A stretch of DNA of 64,000 nucleotides from Prevotella sp. E13-27 (GCF_023217965.1 NZ_JALPSC010000002.1:1178001-1242000), one strand, 5' to 3'. Positions 25,302 to 34,409 are shown, counted from the first letter of the stretch. Program-made: numbers and translations. Notes: generated from the sequence alone by a model not told the origin.

Positions 25302-25588
25302 TATTCACGCCCTCCTTTTTTCACTTTGTCTTTCCACGTTGTATTAGGTCTGAAGGTAAGTGCCATCTTAGGCGGAACAAGCATCTGTTGGCCTGTCGTA
25401 GGATTTACGATGACACGTTCGAGTTTCTTCCTAACCTCAAACGTACCAAAGCTTGATATCTGGAGTGAGTCTCCGTCAATGAAACGGTCTCCAGCCTCAC
25501 CAAGCATAATGTTAATCAAACGTTGGGTATTATTATTCTTGTACCCCATTCTTTTCGCAAGTTCTGCGACAAACATCTTATTGTTCAT
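25301..25588 (-). CDS. HU family DNA-binding protein
   Basis: A 95-residue protein with the HU/IHF fold: the helical N-terminus MNNKMFVAELAKRMG, then ISSFGTFEVRKK and VVNPTTGQQM-type arm (VNPTTGQQMLVPPK) and a C-terminal FRPNTTWKDKVK. It would bend and compact DNA. Its start overlaps the end of rimO by four bases and its stop abuts the HU-LysM gene start by one base, so three successive genes are translationally coupled. The pairing of a soluble HU with a membrane-anchored HU suggests they could form heterodimers; that is inference. Confidence 0.92.
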   Translation of the reverse strand: MNNKMFVAELAKRMGYKNNNTQRLINIMLGEAGDRFIDGDSLQISSFGTFEVRKKLERVIVNPTTGQQMLVPPKMALTFRPNTTWKDKVKKGGRE

Positions 25589-26886
25589 ACCACTTCTCCG
25601 TATAAATCAAACTCTTCGGAATCGACAATCTTAACCTGATAGAACTCGCCAATCGTTAATATGCCGTTATCTTTTCTTATAAGAACTTCTGGGTCAACTT
25701 CTGGTGAGCAGAACTCACTACGTCCTATATAGTAGTCGCCTTCCATTCTATCAATAACAACCTTCATTGTCTTTCCCACTTTCGCTGCTTCTATCTCTGC
25801 AGAGATATTCTGCTGCAAACGCATCAGGCGATCCAAACGTTTCTGTTTTACATCTTCAGGAACATCATCGTCGTAGTGTTCAGCAGAATAGGTTCCGTCT
25901 TCTTCAGAATAGGCAAAGGCACCCATACGCTCGAAACGAGCCCAGCGTGTAAATTCCAGCAGTTCGTTGAAGTCAGCATCAGTTTCACCAGGGAAGCCAA
26001 CCATCAGCGTTGTGCGTATATGTATTCCTGGTACTTCCTTACGCATACGCTCAATCATTGTCATTGTTTCTTCCTTAGTGACATTTCTGCGCATGCGCTG
26101 AAGCATATTGTCGGATATATGCTGCAAGGCAATATCAAGATACTTGCATACATTATCGTTCTCACGCATTACCCTCAGCAGGTCCCATGGGAAATGAGCA
26201 GGATAGGCATAATGAAGACGTATCCACTCCACACCTTCAATCTTCGCCATACGCTCCACGAGCTCAGCTATACGCTGTTCACCATAAAGGTCAACTCCGT
26301 AATAGGTCAGTTCCTGAGCTATTACCTGAAACTCCTTCGTTCCTTGAGAAACGAGCCACTTCACTTCGTCAAGAATCTCTTCCATCGGACGGCTCTGATG
26401 CTTTCCTGTAATCAAAGGAATAGCACAGTAAGCACAATGGCGGTCACAGCCCTCGCTTATCTTGATATATGCATAATGATTAGGAGTCGTTATTACTCGG
26501 CGAGCATTTCTCTCAATCTCTTTTTCGCTCTCTAACAAGTCATCAACAAGCTGGCGATAGTTGAACTTACCATACCAACCATCAACTTCAGGTATCTCCT
26601 TTTCCAAGTCTGCAAGATAGCGTTCAGATAGACAGCCCATCACATAGATGCGCTCTACCCTATTCTCTTTCTTGGCTTCACAGAACTCCAGGATGGTGTT
26701 AATACTTTCCTCCTTTGCATCTGCTATGAATCCACAGGTGTTTATTACGACTATCTCACCTTGTGGATTATCAGAATCGTGGGTACACTTAAAGCCATTT
26801 TTCTCAAAAAGCCCCATCAACATTTCAGAGTCAACGAGGTTCTTTGAGCAACCCATAGTTATTATATCTACCGTCTTATGCTTCAT
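25585..26886 (-). CDS. rimO: Ribosomal protein S12 methylthiotransferase RimO
   Basis: A radical-SAM enzyme that adds a methylthio group to Asp in ribosomal protein S12. The 433-residue protein from ATG 26886 (MKHKTVDIITMGCSKNLVDSE) has an N-terminal MTTase domain with conserved Cys residues (MGCSKN, INTCGF, VMGCLSE), the radical-SAM motif CDRHCAYC, and a C-terminal TRAM domain. The GCSKNLVDSE opening is specific to RimO within the MiaB family. A TTG 23 codons upstream would lie inside ftsY and is rejected. It overlaps the ftsY end by 11 bases. Confidence 0.95.
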   Translation of the reverse strand: MKHKTVDIITMGCSKNLVDSEMLMGLFEKNGFKCTHDSDNPQGEIVVINTCGFIADAKEESINTILEFCEAKKENRVERIYVMGCLSERYLADLEKEIPEVDGWYGKFNYRQLVDDLLESEKEIERNARRVITTPNHYAYIKISEGCDRHCAYCAIPLITGKHQSRPMEEILDEVKWLVSQGTKEFQVIAQELTYYGVDLYGEQRIAELVERMAKIEGVEWIRLHYAYPAHFPWDLLRVMRENDNVCKYLDIALQHISDNMLQRMRRNVTKEETMTMIERMRKEVPGIHIRTTLMVGFPGETDADFNELLEFTRWARFERMGAFAYSEEDGTYSAEHYDDDVPEDVKQKRLDRLMRLQQNISAEIEAAKVGKTMKVVIDRMEGDYYIGRSEFCSPEVDPEVLIRKDNGILTIGEFYQVKIVDSEEFDLYGEVV

Positions 26887-27832
26887 TGAACAAGGAATCG
26901 ACAAACTGACGTTTATTAAATAACTGCAGGTCTTCCATACCTTCTCCCAATCCAATATATTTCACAGGCACTTTCAGCTGGTCACTAATACCAATCACGA
27001 CACCGCCTTTAGCTGTGCCATCAAGCTTAGTGATAGCAAGAGAAGTTATTTGTGTAACAGCTGAGAACTGCTTTGCCTGTTCAAAAGCATTCTGTCCTGT
27101 AGAGCCATCGAGCACGAGCATCACCTCATCAGGTGCCTCAGGCAGCACTTTCTTCATTACTTCCTTGATTTTCTTCAGCTCGTTCATCAGCCCAACTTTG
27201 TTGTGCAGACGGCCTGCTGTGTCGATAATCACAACATCGGCACCATTAGCCTTTGCACTCTGCAAAGTATCGAAAGCCACACTTGCCGGGTCGCTGCCCA
27301 TCTGCTGCTTTACTACGGGAACGCCTACACGCTCACCCCAAATGCAAATCTGCTCTACAGCAGCTGCTCGGAACGTGTCAGCAGCGCCGAGATAAACCTT
27401 CTTGCCAGCTTTCTTGAACTGATATGCCAGCTTGCCTATCGTGGTGGTCTTACCAACGCCATTTACACCCACAACGAGTATCACGTATGGGCTGTGGTCT
27501 GAAGGAAGATCCCAATTGTCATTATCGCCTGTATTATTCTCTGACAGCAATGATGCAATCTCATCGCGCAGTATTGAATTCAGCTCAGATGTAGAGACAT
27601 ACTTGTCACGTGAGACACGCTCTTCAATGCGCTCAATAATCTTCAGCGTAGTGTCCACACCAACATCAGACGTAATCAGCACTTCCTCAAGATTGTCAAG
27701 TACGTCATCATCGACTTTTGACTTTCCTACAATGGCTCGTGCCAACTTATCGAATACCGATGTCTTGGTCTTTTCAAGTCCTTTGTCAAGTGTCTCTTTG
27801 TTCTTTTTACCAAAAAATCCAAAAATTCCCAT
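26876..27832 (-). CDS. ftsY: Signal recognition particle receptor FtsY
   Basis: A 318-residue GTPase that docks SRP-ribosome complexes at the inner membrane. Present are the N domain (about 20-90), G1 GVNGVGKTTTIGKL (about 118-131), DTAGR, and TKLDGTAKGG. The long acidic A domain of the E. coli protein is absent, as is common in Bacteroidetes; a short amphipathic lysine-rich N-terminus (MGIFGFFGKKNK) probably provides membrane contact. It is the first gene of the long minus-strand run, with a clear -7 box upstream. Confidence 0.96.
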   Translation of the reverse strand: MGIFGFFGKKNKETLDKGLEKTKTSVFDKLARAIVGKSKVDDDVLDNLEEVLITSDVGVDTTLKIIERIEERVSRDKYVSTSELNSILRDEIASLLSENNTGDNDNWDLPSDHSPYVILVVGVNGVGKTTTIGKLAYQFKKAGKKVYLGAADTFRAAAVEQICIWGERVGVPVVKQQMGSDPASVAFDTLQSAKANGADVVIIDTAGRLHNKVGLMNELKKIKEVMKKVLPEAPDEVMLVLDGSTGQNAFEQAKQFSAVTQITSLAITKLDGTAKGGVVIGISDQLKVPVKYIGLGEGMEDLQLFNKRQFVDSLFNEA

Positions 27833-27854
27833 ATAGCTATACTAAAATTTCGTA

Positions 27855-27862
27855 CAAAGGTA
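27855..27862 (-). promoter_or_regulatory. -7 box of the ftsY promoter, head of the long gene run
   Basis: The minus strand reads TACCTTTG. Expected start is about 27848, leaving a 15-base leader to the ftsY ATG. No comparable box is evident in the short gaps downstream until 12433. Confidence 0.65.
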
Positions 27863-27924
27863 GTGCAAAAAGCGCAAAGCACAAAGAAAAGCGAAATTCT
27901 TTAACATTATTCAAACAAAAATAT

Positions 27925-27962
27925 AAAAAAAGGCTCGACCATCGTATTTGACAGTCGAGACC
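27925..27962 (-). terminator. Terminator of the rpsF-rpsR-rplI operon
   Basis: On the minus strand GGTCTCGACTGTC pairs with GATGGTCGAGCC around an A/T loop, followed by seven T. It lies 31 bases after the rplI stop. Confidence 0.85.
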
Positions 27963-27993
27963 TCTCGTCAATTAATGATGTGCTTTACAGCGA

Positions 27994-28524
27994 TTATTCT
28001 GCAACAGGCGCTTCAGCCTCCTCAGCTTCAGAAGCTTCAACAACGGGAGCTTCAACAGCAACAGGAGTCTCCTCTACAGGAGCATTCTCAGCAACTACCT
28101 TTACAGGAATCTCAACGGTTACCTCCTTGTGGAAGTGAACCAGAGCAACATAGTCACCTACCTTCTTGATGTCGCGCATTGTGATGATCTTGCGATCAAC
28201 ATCATGGCCGAGCTTCTTCAGCTCCTCAGCCACAGTAGCAGCGTTAACTGAACCATAGAGCTGACCAGTAGCACTAACCTTTGCAGCTACGCAGATAGCT
28301 ACGTTCTCAAGTGCGTGTCCACGCTCCTCAGCAGCGGCCTTCTGTGCAGCCAGCTTATGTGCCTGCTGCTTGAGGTTCTCTGCCAGAATCTTCTTAGCTG
28401 ACTCAGAAGCGATAACGCCCTTACCCTGAGGGATGAGGTAGTTACGGCCGTAGCCAGACTTTACATTCACGATATCGTTCTTGAATCCCAAGCCGATAAT
28501 ATCTTCTTTCAGTATAATTTCCAT
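27994..28524 (-). CDS. rplI: 50S ribosomal protein L9 with acidic C-terminal extension
   Basis: A 176-residue L9. The first 148 residues carry the usual N-domain (MEIILKEDIIGLGFKNDIVNV, then GYGRNYLIPQGK) and C-domain. The last about 30 residues are an Ala/Glu/Val/Pro tail absent from the roughly 148-residue L9 of most bacteria. It binds 23S rRNA. It is the third gene of the S6-S18-L9 operon, 20 bases after rpsR. Confidence 0.96.
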   Translation of the reverse strand: MEIILKEDIIGLGFKNDIVNVKSGYGRNYLIPQGKGVIASESAKKILAENLKQQAHKLAAQKAAAEERGHALENVAICVAAKVSATGQLYGSVNAATVAEELKKLGHDVDRKIITMRDIKKVGDYVALVHFHKEVTVEIPVKVVAENAPVEETPVAVEAPVVEASEAEEAEAPVAE

Positions 28525-28544
28525 TCTTGCGTCCTCCTCTTTAA

Positions 28545-28811
28545 TTATTTCATCAAATCGGTTACGTAAGGCAGCAGTGCAATCTGACGTGCACGCTTCA
28601 CGGCCTGAGCCACGCGACGCTGATACTTCAGTGAAGTGCCAGTGATGCGACGGGGAAGAATCTTACCCTGCTCGTTCAGGAACTTCTTCAAGAATTCGGG
28701 ATCTTTGTAGTCGATATACTTGATACCGCTCTTCTTGAAACGACAATACTTCTTCTTCTTTGTGTCAATAGAAGGAGCTGTGAGATAACGGATTTCTGAT
28801 ACTTCTGCCAT
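28545..28811 (-). CDS. rpsR: 30S ribosomal protein S18
   Basis: An 88-residue S18 with the conserved [17 protein letters not shown] core and the [25 protein letters not shown] signature in its C-terminal half. It assembles with S6 in the small-subunit platform. It starts 3 bases after rpsF. Confidence 0.97.
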   Translation of the reverse strand: MAEVSEIRYLTAPSIDTKKKKYCRFKKSGIKYIDYKDPEFLKKFLNEQGKILPRRITGTSLKYQRRVAQAVKRARQIALLPYVTDLMK

Positions 28812-28814
28812 GAT

Positions 28815-29162
28815 TTAAGCCTCCTCTGATTTAGTTGCATACTTCTTACGACGCTTTTCAGCATACTCTGCAGCATACTTGTCAAGCTTCACAGTCTGGA
28901 AGCGCAGCACTTTCTCGTCACGACGATAAGCGGTCTCCAGTGTCTTGATAACTTCTGGCCCAGCCTTGAATTCAACGAGGAAATAGAATCCCGATGTCTT
29001 CTTCTCAATCTGGTAAGCCAGCTTCTTCAGTCCCCAGGCCTCTTCATTCAGGATCTCAGCACCTTTGTCGGTGAGCACTTTCTTGAACTTTGCGACCGTT
29101 TCCTTTGTCTGATCGTCAGACAAAACGGGAGTTAAAATGAAAACGGTTTCGTACTGATTCAT
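28815..29162 (-). CDS. rpsF: 30S ribosomal protein S6
   Basis: A 115-residue S6 ([18 protein letters not shown]), with [16 protein letters not shown] and a lysine/arginine-rich tail. It pairs with S18, encoded just downstream. The operon is driven by a -7 box at 29208-29215. The leader of about 40 bases is short; no elaborate S6:S18 leader fold is obvious by eye. Confidence 0.97.
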   Translation of the reverse strand: MNQYETVFILTPVLSDDQTKETVAKFKKVLTDKGAEILNEEAWGLKKLAYQIEKKTSGFYFLVEFKAGPEVIKTLETAYRRDEKVLRFQTVKLDKYAAEYAEKRRKKYATKSEEA

Positions 29163-29207
29163 ACGTTTTTTAATGTTTAAATAATGTTATTTTGCAAAAT
29201 GCGGGTG

Positions 29208-29215
29208 CAAAGGTA
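29208..29215 (-). promoter_or_regulatory. -7 box of the rpsF-rpsR-rplI promoter
   Basis: The minus strand reads TACCTTTG, with an expected start near 29201, 39 bases before the rpsF ATG. Confidence 0.65.
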
Positions 29216-29260
29216 CTACTTTTTTCCCTTTCCTGCAAGTTTTTATTATCATAAAAAAGC

Positions 29261-30064
29261 TTAAAGCTCGAATAAACCCGTGGGGTTTGTTCTTTTCAGA
29301 ACTTCCAGCTCAAGATCTTTCCCCACCACGATACCATAGGAGCGCAGTATTGTCTCTACTGTCTTGCGTGCCAGTTCGGGATGATTATTTTCCTCCGACA
29401 GATGGCAGAGCCACACGTGTTTCAGCTTCTCACTCATGTTGTTTGCAAGTGCTTCACCACAGGCATTGTTGCTGAGATGTCCAGTTCCGCTAAGTATTCG
29501 TTCTTTCAGATGCTGTGGATATGGTCCTTGTTGTAGCATCTCAATATCGTGGTTGGCTTCTATCACAAGATATTGGGCTTTGGAGATGAATGACTTCATC
29601 TCTTCTGTCACCATACCGGCATCAGTAATTATGCAGATATTCTTGTCATCATGTTCCACGAAGTAGCCCACATTCTCGCTACTGTCATGTGGCACAGCAA
29701 ATGGAGTGACCTTGAAGACATCATCAAGGTTGATGCTTTCACCTGGCACGACATATCTGCGCAATTGTGACGTAATCTTCCTCGCAACGCAATAGTTACG
29801 GTCTATTCCCTCGTGAACAGCTTCAGTGGCATAGATGGGCAGATGATAGTCGTGACTGATACTTCCTACGGACTTTATATGGTCTGCATGATCATGTGTA
29901 ATGAACACATGATGAATCTGCGTAAGGCTGAGTCCATAGTCTTTGAAGTTTTTCTTCAGAGTCCTGATTCCAACTCCAACGTCTATGAGCAGTCCTTCTT
30001 TTTCTGTATATATAAAGTAACAGTTGCCACTGCTTCCGCTACCAAACGATATAAAATTCAGCAT
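29261..30064 (-). CDS. MBL-fold metallo-hydrolase (YycJ/WalJ-like)
   Basis: A 267-residue metallo-beta-lactamase fold protein. The opening SFGSGSSGNCYFI and the metal-binding THDHADHIKSV motif match the YycJ/WalJ subgroup, some members of which are exonucleases linked to cell-wall or DNA-repair phenotypes. Further metal ligands (VPHDSSENVGY, CIITDAGM, LSNNACGEAL, HLSEENNHPELA) are visible. The substrate is not known from sequence. It has its own promoter with a very short leader (about 12 bases) and is monocistronic. Confidence 0.88.
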   Translation of the reverse strand: MLNFISFGSGSSGNCYFIYTEKEGLLIDVGVGIRTLKKNFKDYGLSLTQIHHVFITHDHADHIKSVGSISHDYHLPIYATEAVHEGIDRNYCVARKITSQLRRYVVPGESINLDDVFKVTPFAVPHDSSENVGYFVEHDDKNICIITDAGMVTEEMKSFISKAQYLVIEANHDIEMLQQGPYPQHLKERILSGTGHLSNNACGEALANNMSEKLKHVWLCHLSEENNHPELARKTVETILRSYGIVVGKDLELEVLKRTNPTGLFEL

Positions 30065-30082
30065 CTATTTGTTTTTAGCCTG

Positions 30083-30090
30083 CAAAGTTA
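30083..30090 (-). promoter_or_regulatory. -7 box of the MBL hydrolase promoter
   Basis: The minus strand reads TAACTTTG. Expected start is about 30076, only about 12 bases before the ATG at 30064. Confidence 0.6.
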
Positions 30091-30185
30091 CTATTTAGTA
30101 AGCAAAAAGCCAAAGGAAATCTGTATTTTTCTATACAAATTTTACTCGTCGCCATATTCGAATACAAATAGAAATTCCCCTTGTG

Positions 30186-32450
30186 TTAGAAAGGCAGTCC
30201 CACTGCGAAGTGGAAAGCTGCATCGCGGCTGAATTTCGGATGCAACAGCGGATAGTGTTCATCTGTATCAGGTTCGTATGCAGGATTAACAGCCTTCATA
30301 CCAAGGTCAAAACGCAGAATGAAATAGTCAAAGTTGAAGCGTATGCCAAGACCGTAGCTTGCAGCCAGCTGTGACAGAAATTCATTGAAACGGAACTGTC
30401 CGCCAGGTTGACCTTTATAGTCGCGTAGTGTCCAGATATTGCCTGCATCGATGAAGAAGGCGCCTCCAAGTTTCCAGAACAGATGTGTGCGATATTCTGC
30501 ATTCAAGTCTAGCTTCATGTCACCAGTCTGATTGATGAAGTTTATACGTCCGTCATTTTCTGTATATTTACCAGGTCCCAGTCCTCTGACGCTCCATCCT
30601 CTGACGCTGTTTGCGCCACCCGAGAAATAGCGCTTTTCAAAAGGCAGCACATTGCTGTTTCCATAAGGATAGGCTATGCCGAATCCCATATGAAGCACAA
30701 GCTGGTTGTTGCTGTCAATCATGAAAGAGCGTGACAGATCAAAATCAGCCTTTACATATTGAGCAAACGCAATATTAAATAAGGTATATTGTCCTTCGCT
30801 GTTTTTACCTGCATCAAACATCTCGGCTCCAAGTGACAGCAGGTTGCCCGATGTTTCAAGGTTTGTCTTAAACGCAATGTTTCTGTTGGCATAGGAATAG
30901 CCTATGCCTATCTTAGTGATGAACAGGTCTTCATAGTTATAGCGGAGAATGGCGTTACGCGAGTTTTCGCTCTCCAGATATTCCTTTCTGAAAGTATTTG
31001 AAATCCAAGGCATGAAGACATAGTTCAGGTCAAGGAGATCAAGCTGATAACGATCATGACGATAAGGGAACGACCACTTATACCTCCATGATGCAGAGAG
31101 CACACGACGGTGGAATTCTGGTCGGTCTTGCATGTCATATAGCAATGCCAGCTCGCTTGTGGCATTCACCTCGCGTCGTATTCTATCAGAGATGAAAGGC
31201 AACATGAAGCGCGGATAGCTGAGTCGTGCTTCAACAGAGTATTCTATGAAGTTCTGGTTTGAGTAGCCTTCCAGCTCCTTTATGGCCTCATAGGCGCCAC
31301 GCAACTCAACGCTGAACACCTCGCTACCACGAAACATGTTACGATTCTGATAGGTCACAGACAGAGCTGCTCCCAGGTCACCTGCTGTGTTTGTTCCTTC
31401 AGGCTGCACACTTATTGTAGATGGTTTGTTGCCCTGTAGTTGAATGTCACAATCAAGAATAGTCGTATCGGCCTGTTGTCTGAGTGAAATGTTAGTGTAT
31501 TTCACAGCCTGCATCCTGCCGAAGTGGTTATATGTGCGTTGCAAACGTGCTGCTGAATACGGCTGATTGGCTGTGAAATGTGTACACTCTTCAAGAACGC
31601 TTCGTCTGAGAGGCAGCTGATATACAGTATTGGCACCACCAGCATTATAGCTAATCTTTCCTATTGTATAGCAAGAATGCAGAGTGTCAGGAAGGTTGTC
31701 ACGCTTCATTGCTGCAAGGCGCAGCGTAAGGTCGATATCCGTTGAGCCAGCCAGAGTGTCTGCCAGATAGCTTATATATTCTTTGTGGAATCGATAATAG
31801 CCATTGTTGTTAAGAAAGCTTGTCAGTCGCTTGCGCTCAGCATCGAGTTTCGCCAAGTCAAACCTCATATTAGCATTCAGCATACGTTTAGCGCTATCGC
31901 CGTTAACTTTCAACAGCGAGTCAATACGACTGTCGCCAATCTCGTATCTCAACCTACGGACATAATATGCTTTTCCAGGCTGAAGCCAATAGGTCACATG
32001 TGCCTTCTTACCACGATACTGCACATCGGCTATCACCTCTGACTGCATATAGCCCTCGTTACACAGAGCCTGACGAAGGTCTGCACTCGAACGAACCATC
32101 TGCATACTGTCAAATATCACAGGCGGCTCACCTATAGACTTTATAAAACGGTTTATCCAACGTGTAGTGTCTCTTCCTGACAAAGAATATGTGGCAAGAG
32201 ATGTCTTCGCCAACGAGAACAGGCGTGAGTTGGGATTCTGTCGCACATAGCTGCGCAATTGTCCCAAGCTGACATCAGCTTCTGCCGAAGGGGCCAGTCT
32301 TACCTTAACAGTGCTAAGCAGGTATTTGTCATCTGGAACATAGCGCGTCGTAGAACAGGAATTCATCAGCATCATAATGGGAGCTATCAGCATCATAATC
32401 CATGATGTTGACAGCATTCCTTTATTATTATGCAGTTTATCCATGTGCAT
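30186..32450 (-). CDS. BamA/TamA-family outer membrane protein (lipoprotein type)
   Basis: A 754-residue protein with a hydrophobic N-terminus ending in a lipobox, LMNSC (about 28-32), so it is probably lipidated. Periplasmic POTRA-like domains span about 40-330 and a C-terminal 16-strand barrel of the Omp85 type spans about 380-754, with the conserved FSGGANSVRGWSVRGLGPG loop (VRGW replacing the usual VRGF). The family inserts or exports outer-membrane proteins. Alternative ATG starts lie at 32450 and 32444. It follows the RNA methyltransferase gene by 26 bases and is probably co-transcribed with it. Confidence 0.87.
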   Translation of the reverse strand: MHMDKLHNNKGMLSTSWIMMLIAPIMMLMNSCSTTRYVPDDKYLLSTVKVRLAPSAEADVSLGQLRSYVRQNPNSRLFSLAKTSLATYSLSGRDTTRWINRFIKSIGEPPVIFDSMQMVRSSADLRQALCNEGYMQSEVIADVQYRGKKAHVTYWLQPGKAYYVRRLRYEIGDSRIDSLLKVNGDSAKRMLNANMRFDLAKLDAERKRLTSFLNNNGYYRFHKEYISYLADTLAGSTDIDLTLRLAAMKRDNLPDTLHSCYTIGKISYNAGGANTVYQLPLRRSVLEECTHFTANQPYSAARLQRTYNHFGRMQAVKYTNISLRQQADTTILDCDIQLQGNKPSTISVQPEGTNTAGDLGAALSVTYQNRNMFRGSEVFSVELRGAYEAIKELEGYSNQNFIEYSVEARLSYPRFMLPFISDRIRREVNATSELALLYDMQDRPEFHRRVLSASWRYKWSFPYRHDRYQLDLLDLNYVFMPWISNTFRKEYLESENSRNAILRYNYEDLFITKIGIGYSYANRNIAFKTNLETSGNLLSLGAEMFDAGKNSEGQYTLFNIAFAQYVKADFDLSRSFMIDSNNQLVLHMGFGIAYPYGNSNVLPFEKRYFSGGANSVRGWSVRGLGPGKYTENDGRINFINQTGDMKLDLNAEYRTHLFWKLGGAFFIDAGNIWTLRDYKGQPGGQFRFNEFLSQLAASYGLGIRFNFDYFILRFDLGMKAVNPAYEPDTDEHYPLLHPKFSRDAAFHFAVGLPF

Positions 32451-32476
32451 TTTTCTTTCTTCTGCTGAACGAAAGG

Positions 32477-33205
32477 TTATTTGCGTCGTCTGAACTCTGC
32501 GCAGGTTATAGCAGTTGCAATAGCCACATTCAGGCTTTCAGCCGTATCACCCTTGCGATAGCAAGGTATGAGGAGTCTCTCCGTCACCAATTGTCTCACT
32601 TCTGCTGAAATGCCGTTTCCCTCGTTACCCATTACAATAATGCCTTCCTCGGCAAGGTTCTTGCTATAAAGGTCTTCGCCGTCGAGCAATGTTCCATATA
32701 CAGGCAGCGATGTTTGGCCTAACAGATCCGTGAGCTTGGTATATATAATGTTCACGCGAGCTATGCTTCCCATTGTGGCCTGAACCACTTTCGGATTCCA
32801 AGCATCGGCAGTATCCTGCGAACAATAGATGGTATCTATTCCAAACCAGTCAGCAATACGTATTATCGTTCCCAGATTGCCTGGGTCCTGCACTCCGTCA
32901 AGAGCGAGACACAGTCCGCGAGGTTCTGTCACCTCACTTGTTTTTGGCATACAGAAAGTAGCAAGCACATATTGAGGATGCTGCAGGAAGCTCAGTTTTC
33001 GCAATTCATCAGGAGTAACCTCAATACAATCTATTCCAAACGGATTCTCATAGGCGGCTGTGGCAAAGACCGTCTGAGGCTTAAAGCCACAACGCAACAG
33101 ATCGCCCACCACCTTTGGACCTTCTGCTACGAAGAGTCCGCTCTGCTGCCTGTGTTTCTTCTGTTCCAGCAGTTTTACTTGGCGTAACTGGTTCTTACTT
33201 AGCAT
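32477..33205 (-). CDS. TrmH/SpoU-family RNA 2'-O-methyltransferase
   Basis: A 242-residue SPOUT methyltransferase. The N-terminal substrate-binding domain (about 1-90) is followed by the SPOUT core with DGVQDPGNLGTIIRIADWFG, IIVMGNEGNGIS and LIPCYRKGDTAESLNVAIA, the three SpoU motifs forming the knotted SAM site. It most resembles the RlmB/TrmH branch that methylates 23S rRNA or tRNA; the exact site is unknown. It has its own -7 box at 33242-33249. Confidence 0.92.
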   Translation of the reverse strand: MLSKNQLRQVKLLEQKKHRQQSGLFVAEGPKVVGDLLRCGFKPQTVFATAAYENPFGIDCIEVTPDELRKLSFLQHPQYVLATFCMPKTSEVTEPRGLCLALDGVQDPGNLGTIIRIADWFGIDTIYCSQDTADAWNPKVVQATMGSIARVNIIYTKLTDLLGQTSLPVYGTLLDGEDLYSKNLAEEGIIVMGNEGNGISAEVRQLVTERLLIPCYRKGDTAESLNVAIATAITCAEFRRRK

Positions 33206-33241
33206 AAGTTATAACTTCAGAAGTTGATTCTATGTAGGACG

Positions 33242-33249
33242 CAAAGTTA
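33242..33249 (-). promoter_or_regulatory. -7 box of the RNA methyltransferase promoter
   Basis: The minus strand reads TAACTTTG, with an expected start about 30 bases before the ATG at 33205. Confidence 0.6.
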
Positions 33250-33271
33250 CTATTTTTTTTCTGTTTCTTAA

Positions 33272-33312
33272 AGAAAAAGGCTGGGAAAATCTCAAGGATT
33301 TTCCTCAGCCTT
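33272..33312 (-). terminator. Terminator after tsf
   Basis: AAGGCTGAGGAAAATC pairs with GATTTTCCCAGCCTT around a short loop and is followed on the minus strand by TTTTTCTTT. It lies 30 bases after the tsf stop. Confidence 0.9.
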
Positions 33313-33341
33313 CTATTTTGTGTTTCCTATTTGAAAACAGA

Positions 33342-34337
33342 TTACTCTGCAGCAAGAGTGAAGCGACGGAAGTCAGCAATCTTCAGTTCCTTGTCCTGCT
33401 GAGCGAGCCACTGAGAAACAGTAGCCTTGTCGCCGTCGCCGAACTGGAACTCCTGGTCAACGAGGCAGTTCTCCTTCAAGAACTTCTGTACGCGACCCTT
33501 AGCGATGTTCTCGATCATTACTGGCTTCAGCTGAGCCTCGCCCTCTACCTTAGCAGCAGCGATAACCTTGCGAGCCTCGTCAGCCTGCTCCTGTGTGAGC
33601 CAGCCCTTAGACATGTTGCTCTCAATGTGGTCTTCGCTATCCACGAGGTTGGGGTTGATACCAGCCTTCTTAAGCTTCATCTCAACGAACTTCTCAACCT
33701 GCTCGAGCTTTGTCTTCTCAACTGCAGTCTTGTACTCCTCGTCGAGAACCTTCTGCTCTACGTGCTCTGCGTCAAGAGCTACTGGCTTCATGGCAGCTAC
33801 CTGCATAGCAAGCTTGTGACCAGCCTCCTGGTTCTCCTTTGTGGTCTGAACCATTGTGCAGAGAGTGTGCTTACCCATGTGGTCGTAAACTTCAATGTTT
33901 GCGCCCTCGAGAGTCTGGTAGCCATCGAGCTCCATCTTCTCACCAGTGATACCTGAACGCTGTGTAACAGCCTCAGAAGCCTTCATGCCGTTAACAACAA
34001 GATTGTTAACCTCATCGAGAGTCTTGCACTTTGCAGCAACAGCAGCGTCGAGGATGCTCTGTGTCAGAGCAATGAAGTCAGCACCGTTAGCCACGAAGTC
34101 GGTCTCACACTTCAGGGCGAGGATTGCACCAAAACCGTTCTCAACCTTTGTGAGCACGCAACCGTTAGAAGTCTCACGATCGCTACGCTTAGCAGCGATA
34201 GCCAGTCCACGCTCGCGAAGCAGCTCCTTAGCACGGTCGAAATCACCCTCAGCCTCAGTCAGAGCCTTCTTTACGTCAGCCAGACCTGCGCCAGTCATAG
34301 CGCGAAGCTTTTTGATATCGTCAATTGAAATTGCCAT
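33342..34337 (-). CDS. tsf: Translation elongation factor Ts
   Basis: Nucleotide-exchange factor for EF-Tu. The 331-residue protein opens with an UBA-like domain (IDDIKKLRAMTGAGLADVKKAL), then the conserved LKCETDFVA and the two coiled core domains. The length is usual for Bacteroidales and longer than E. coli's 283 residues. It is the last gene of rplM-rpsI-rpsB-tsf, separated from rpsB by 89 bases that contain a hairpin. Confidence 0.97.
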   Translation of the reverse strand: MAISIDDIKKLRAMTGAGLADVKKALTEAEGDFDRAKELLRERGLAIAAKRSDRETSNGCVLTKVENGFGAILALKCETDFVANGADFIALTQSILDAAVAAKCKTLDEVNNLVVNGMKASEAVTQRSGITGEKMELDGYQTLEGANIEVYDHMGKHTLCTMVQTTKENQEAGHKLAMQVAAMKPVALDAEHVEQKVLDEEYKTAVEKTKLEQVEKFVEMKLKKAGINPNLVDSEDHIESNMSKGWLTQEQADEARKVIAAAKVEGEAQLKPVMIENIAKGRVQKFLKENCLVDQEFQFGDGDKATVSQWLAQQDKELKIADFRRFTLAAE

Positions 34338-34379
34338 AATAATTTACGATTTAACTTGTTACGTTTTTCATTTAAGAGT

Positions 34380-34409
34380 GAAGAGTGAATCGTTTCCTTT
34401 TCACTCTTC
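34380..34409. repeat. Inverted repeat in the rpsB-tsf gap
   Basis: GAAGAGTGAA at 34380-34389 and its exact complement at 34400-34409 flank a 10-base loop. No T-run follows on the minus strand, so it may be an RNA-processing or attenuation hairpin and not a full terminator. Confidence 0.6.
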
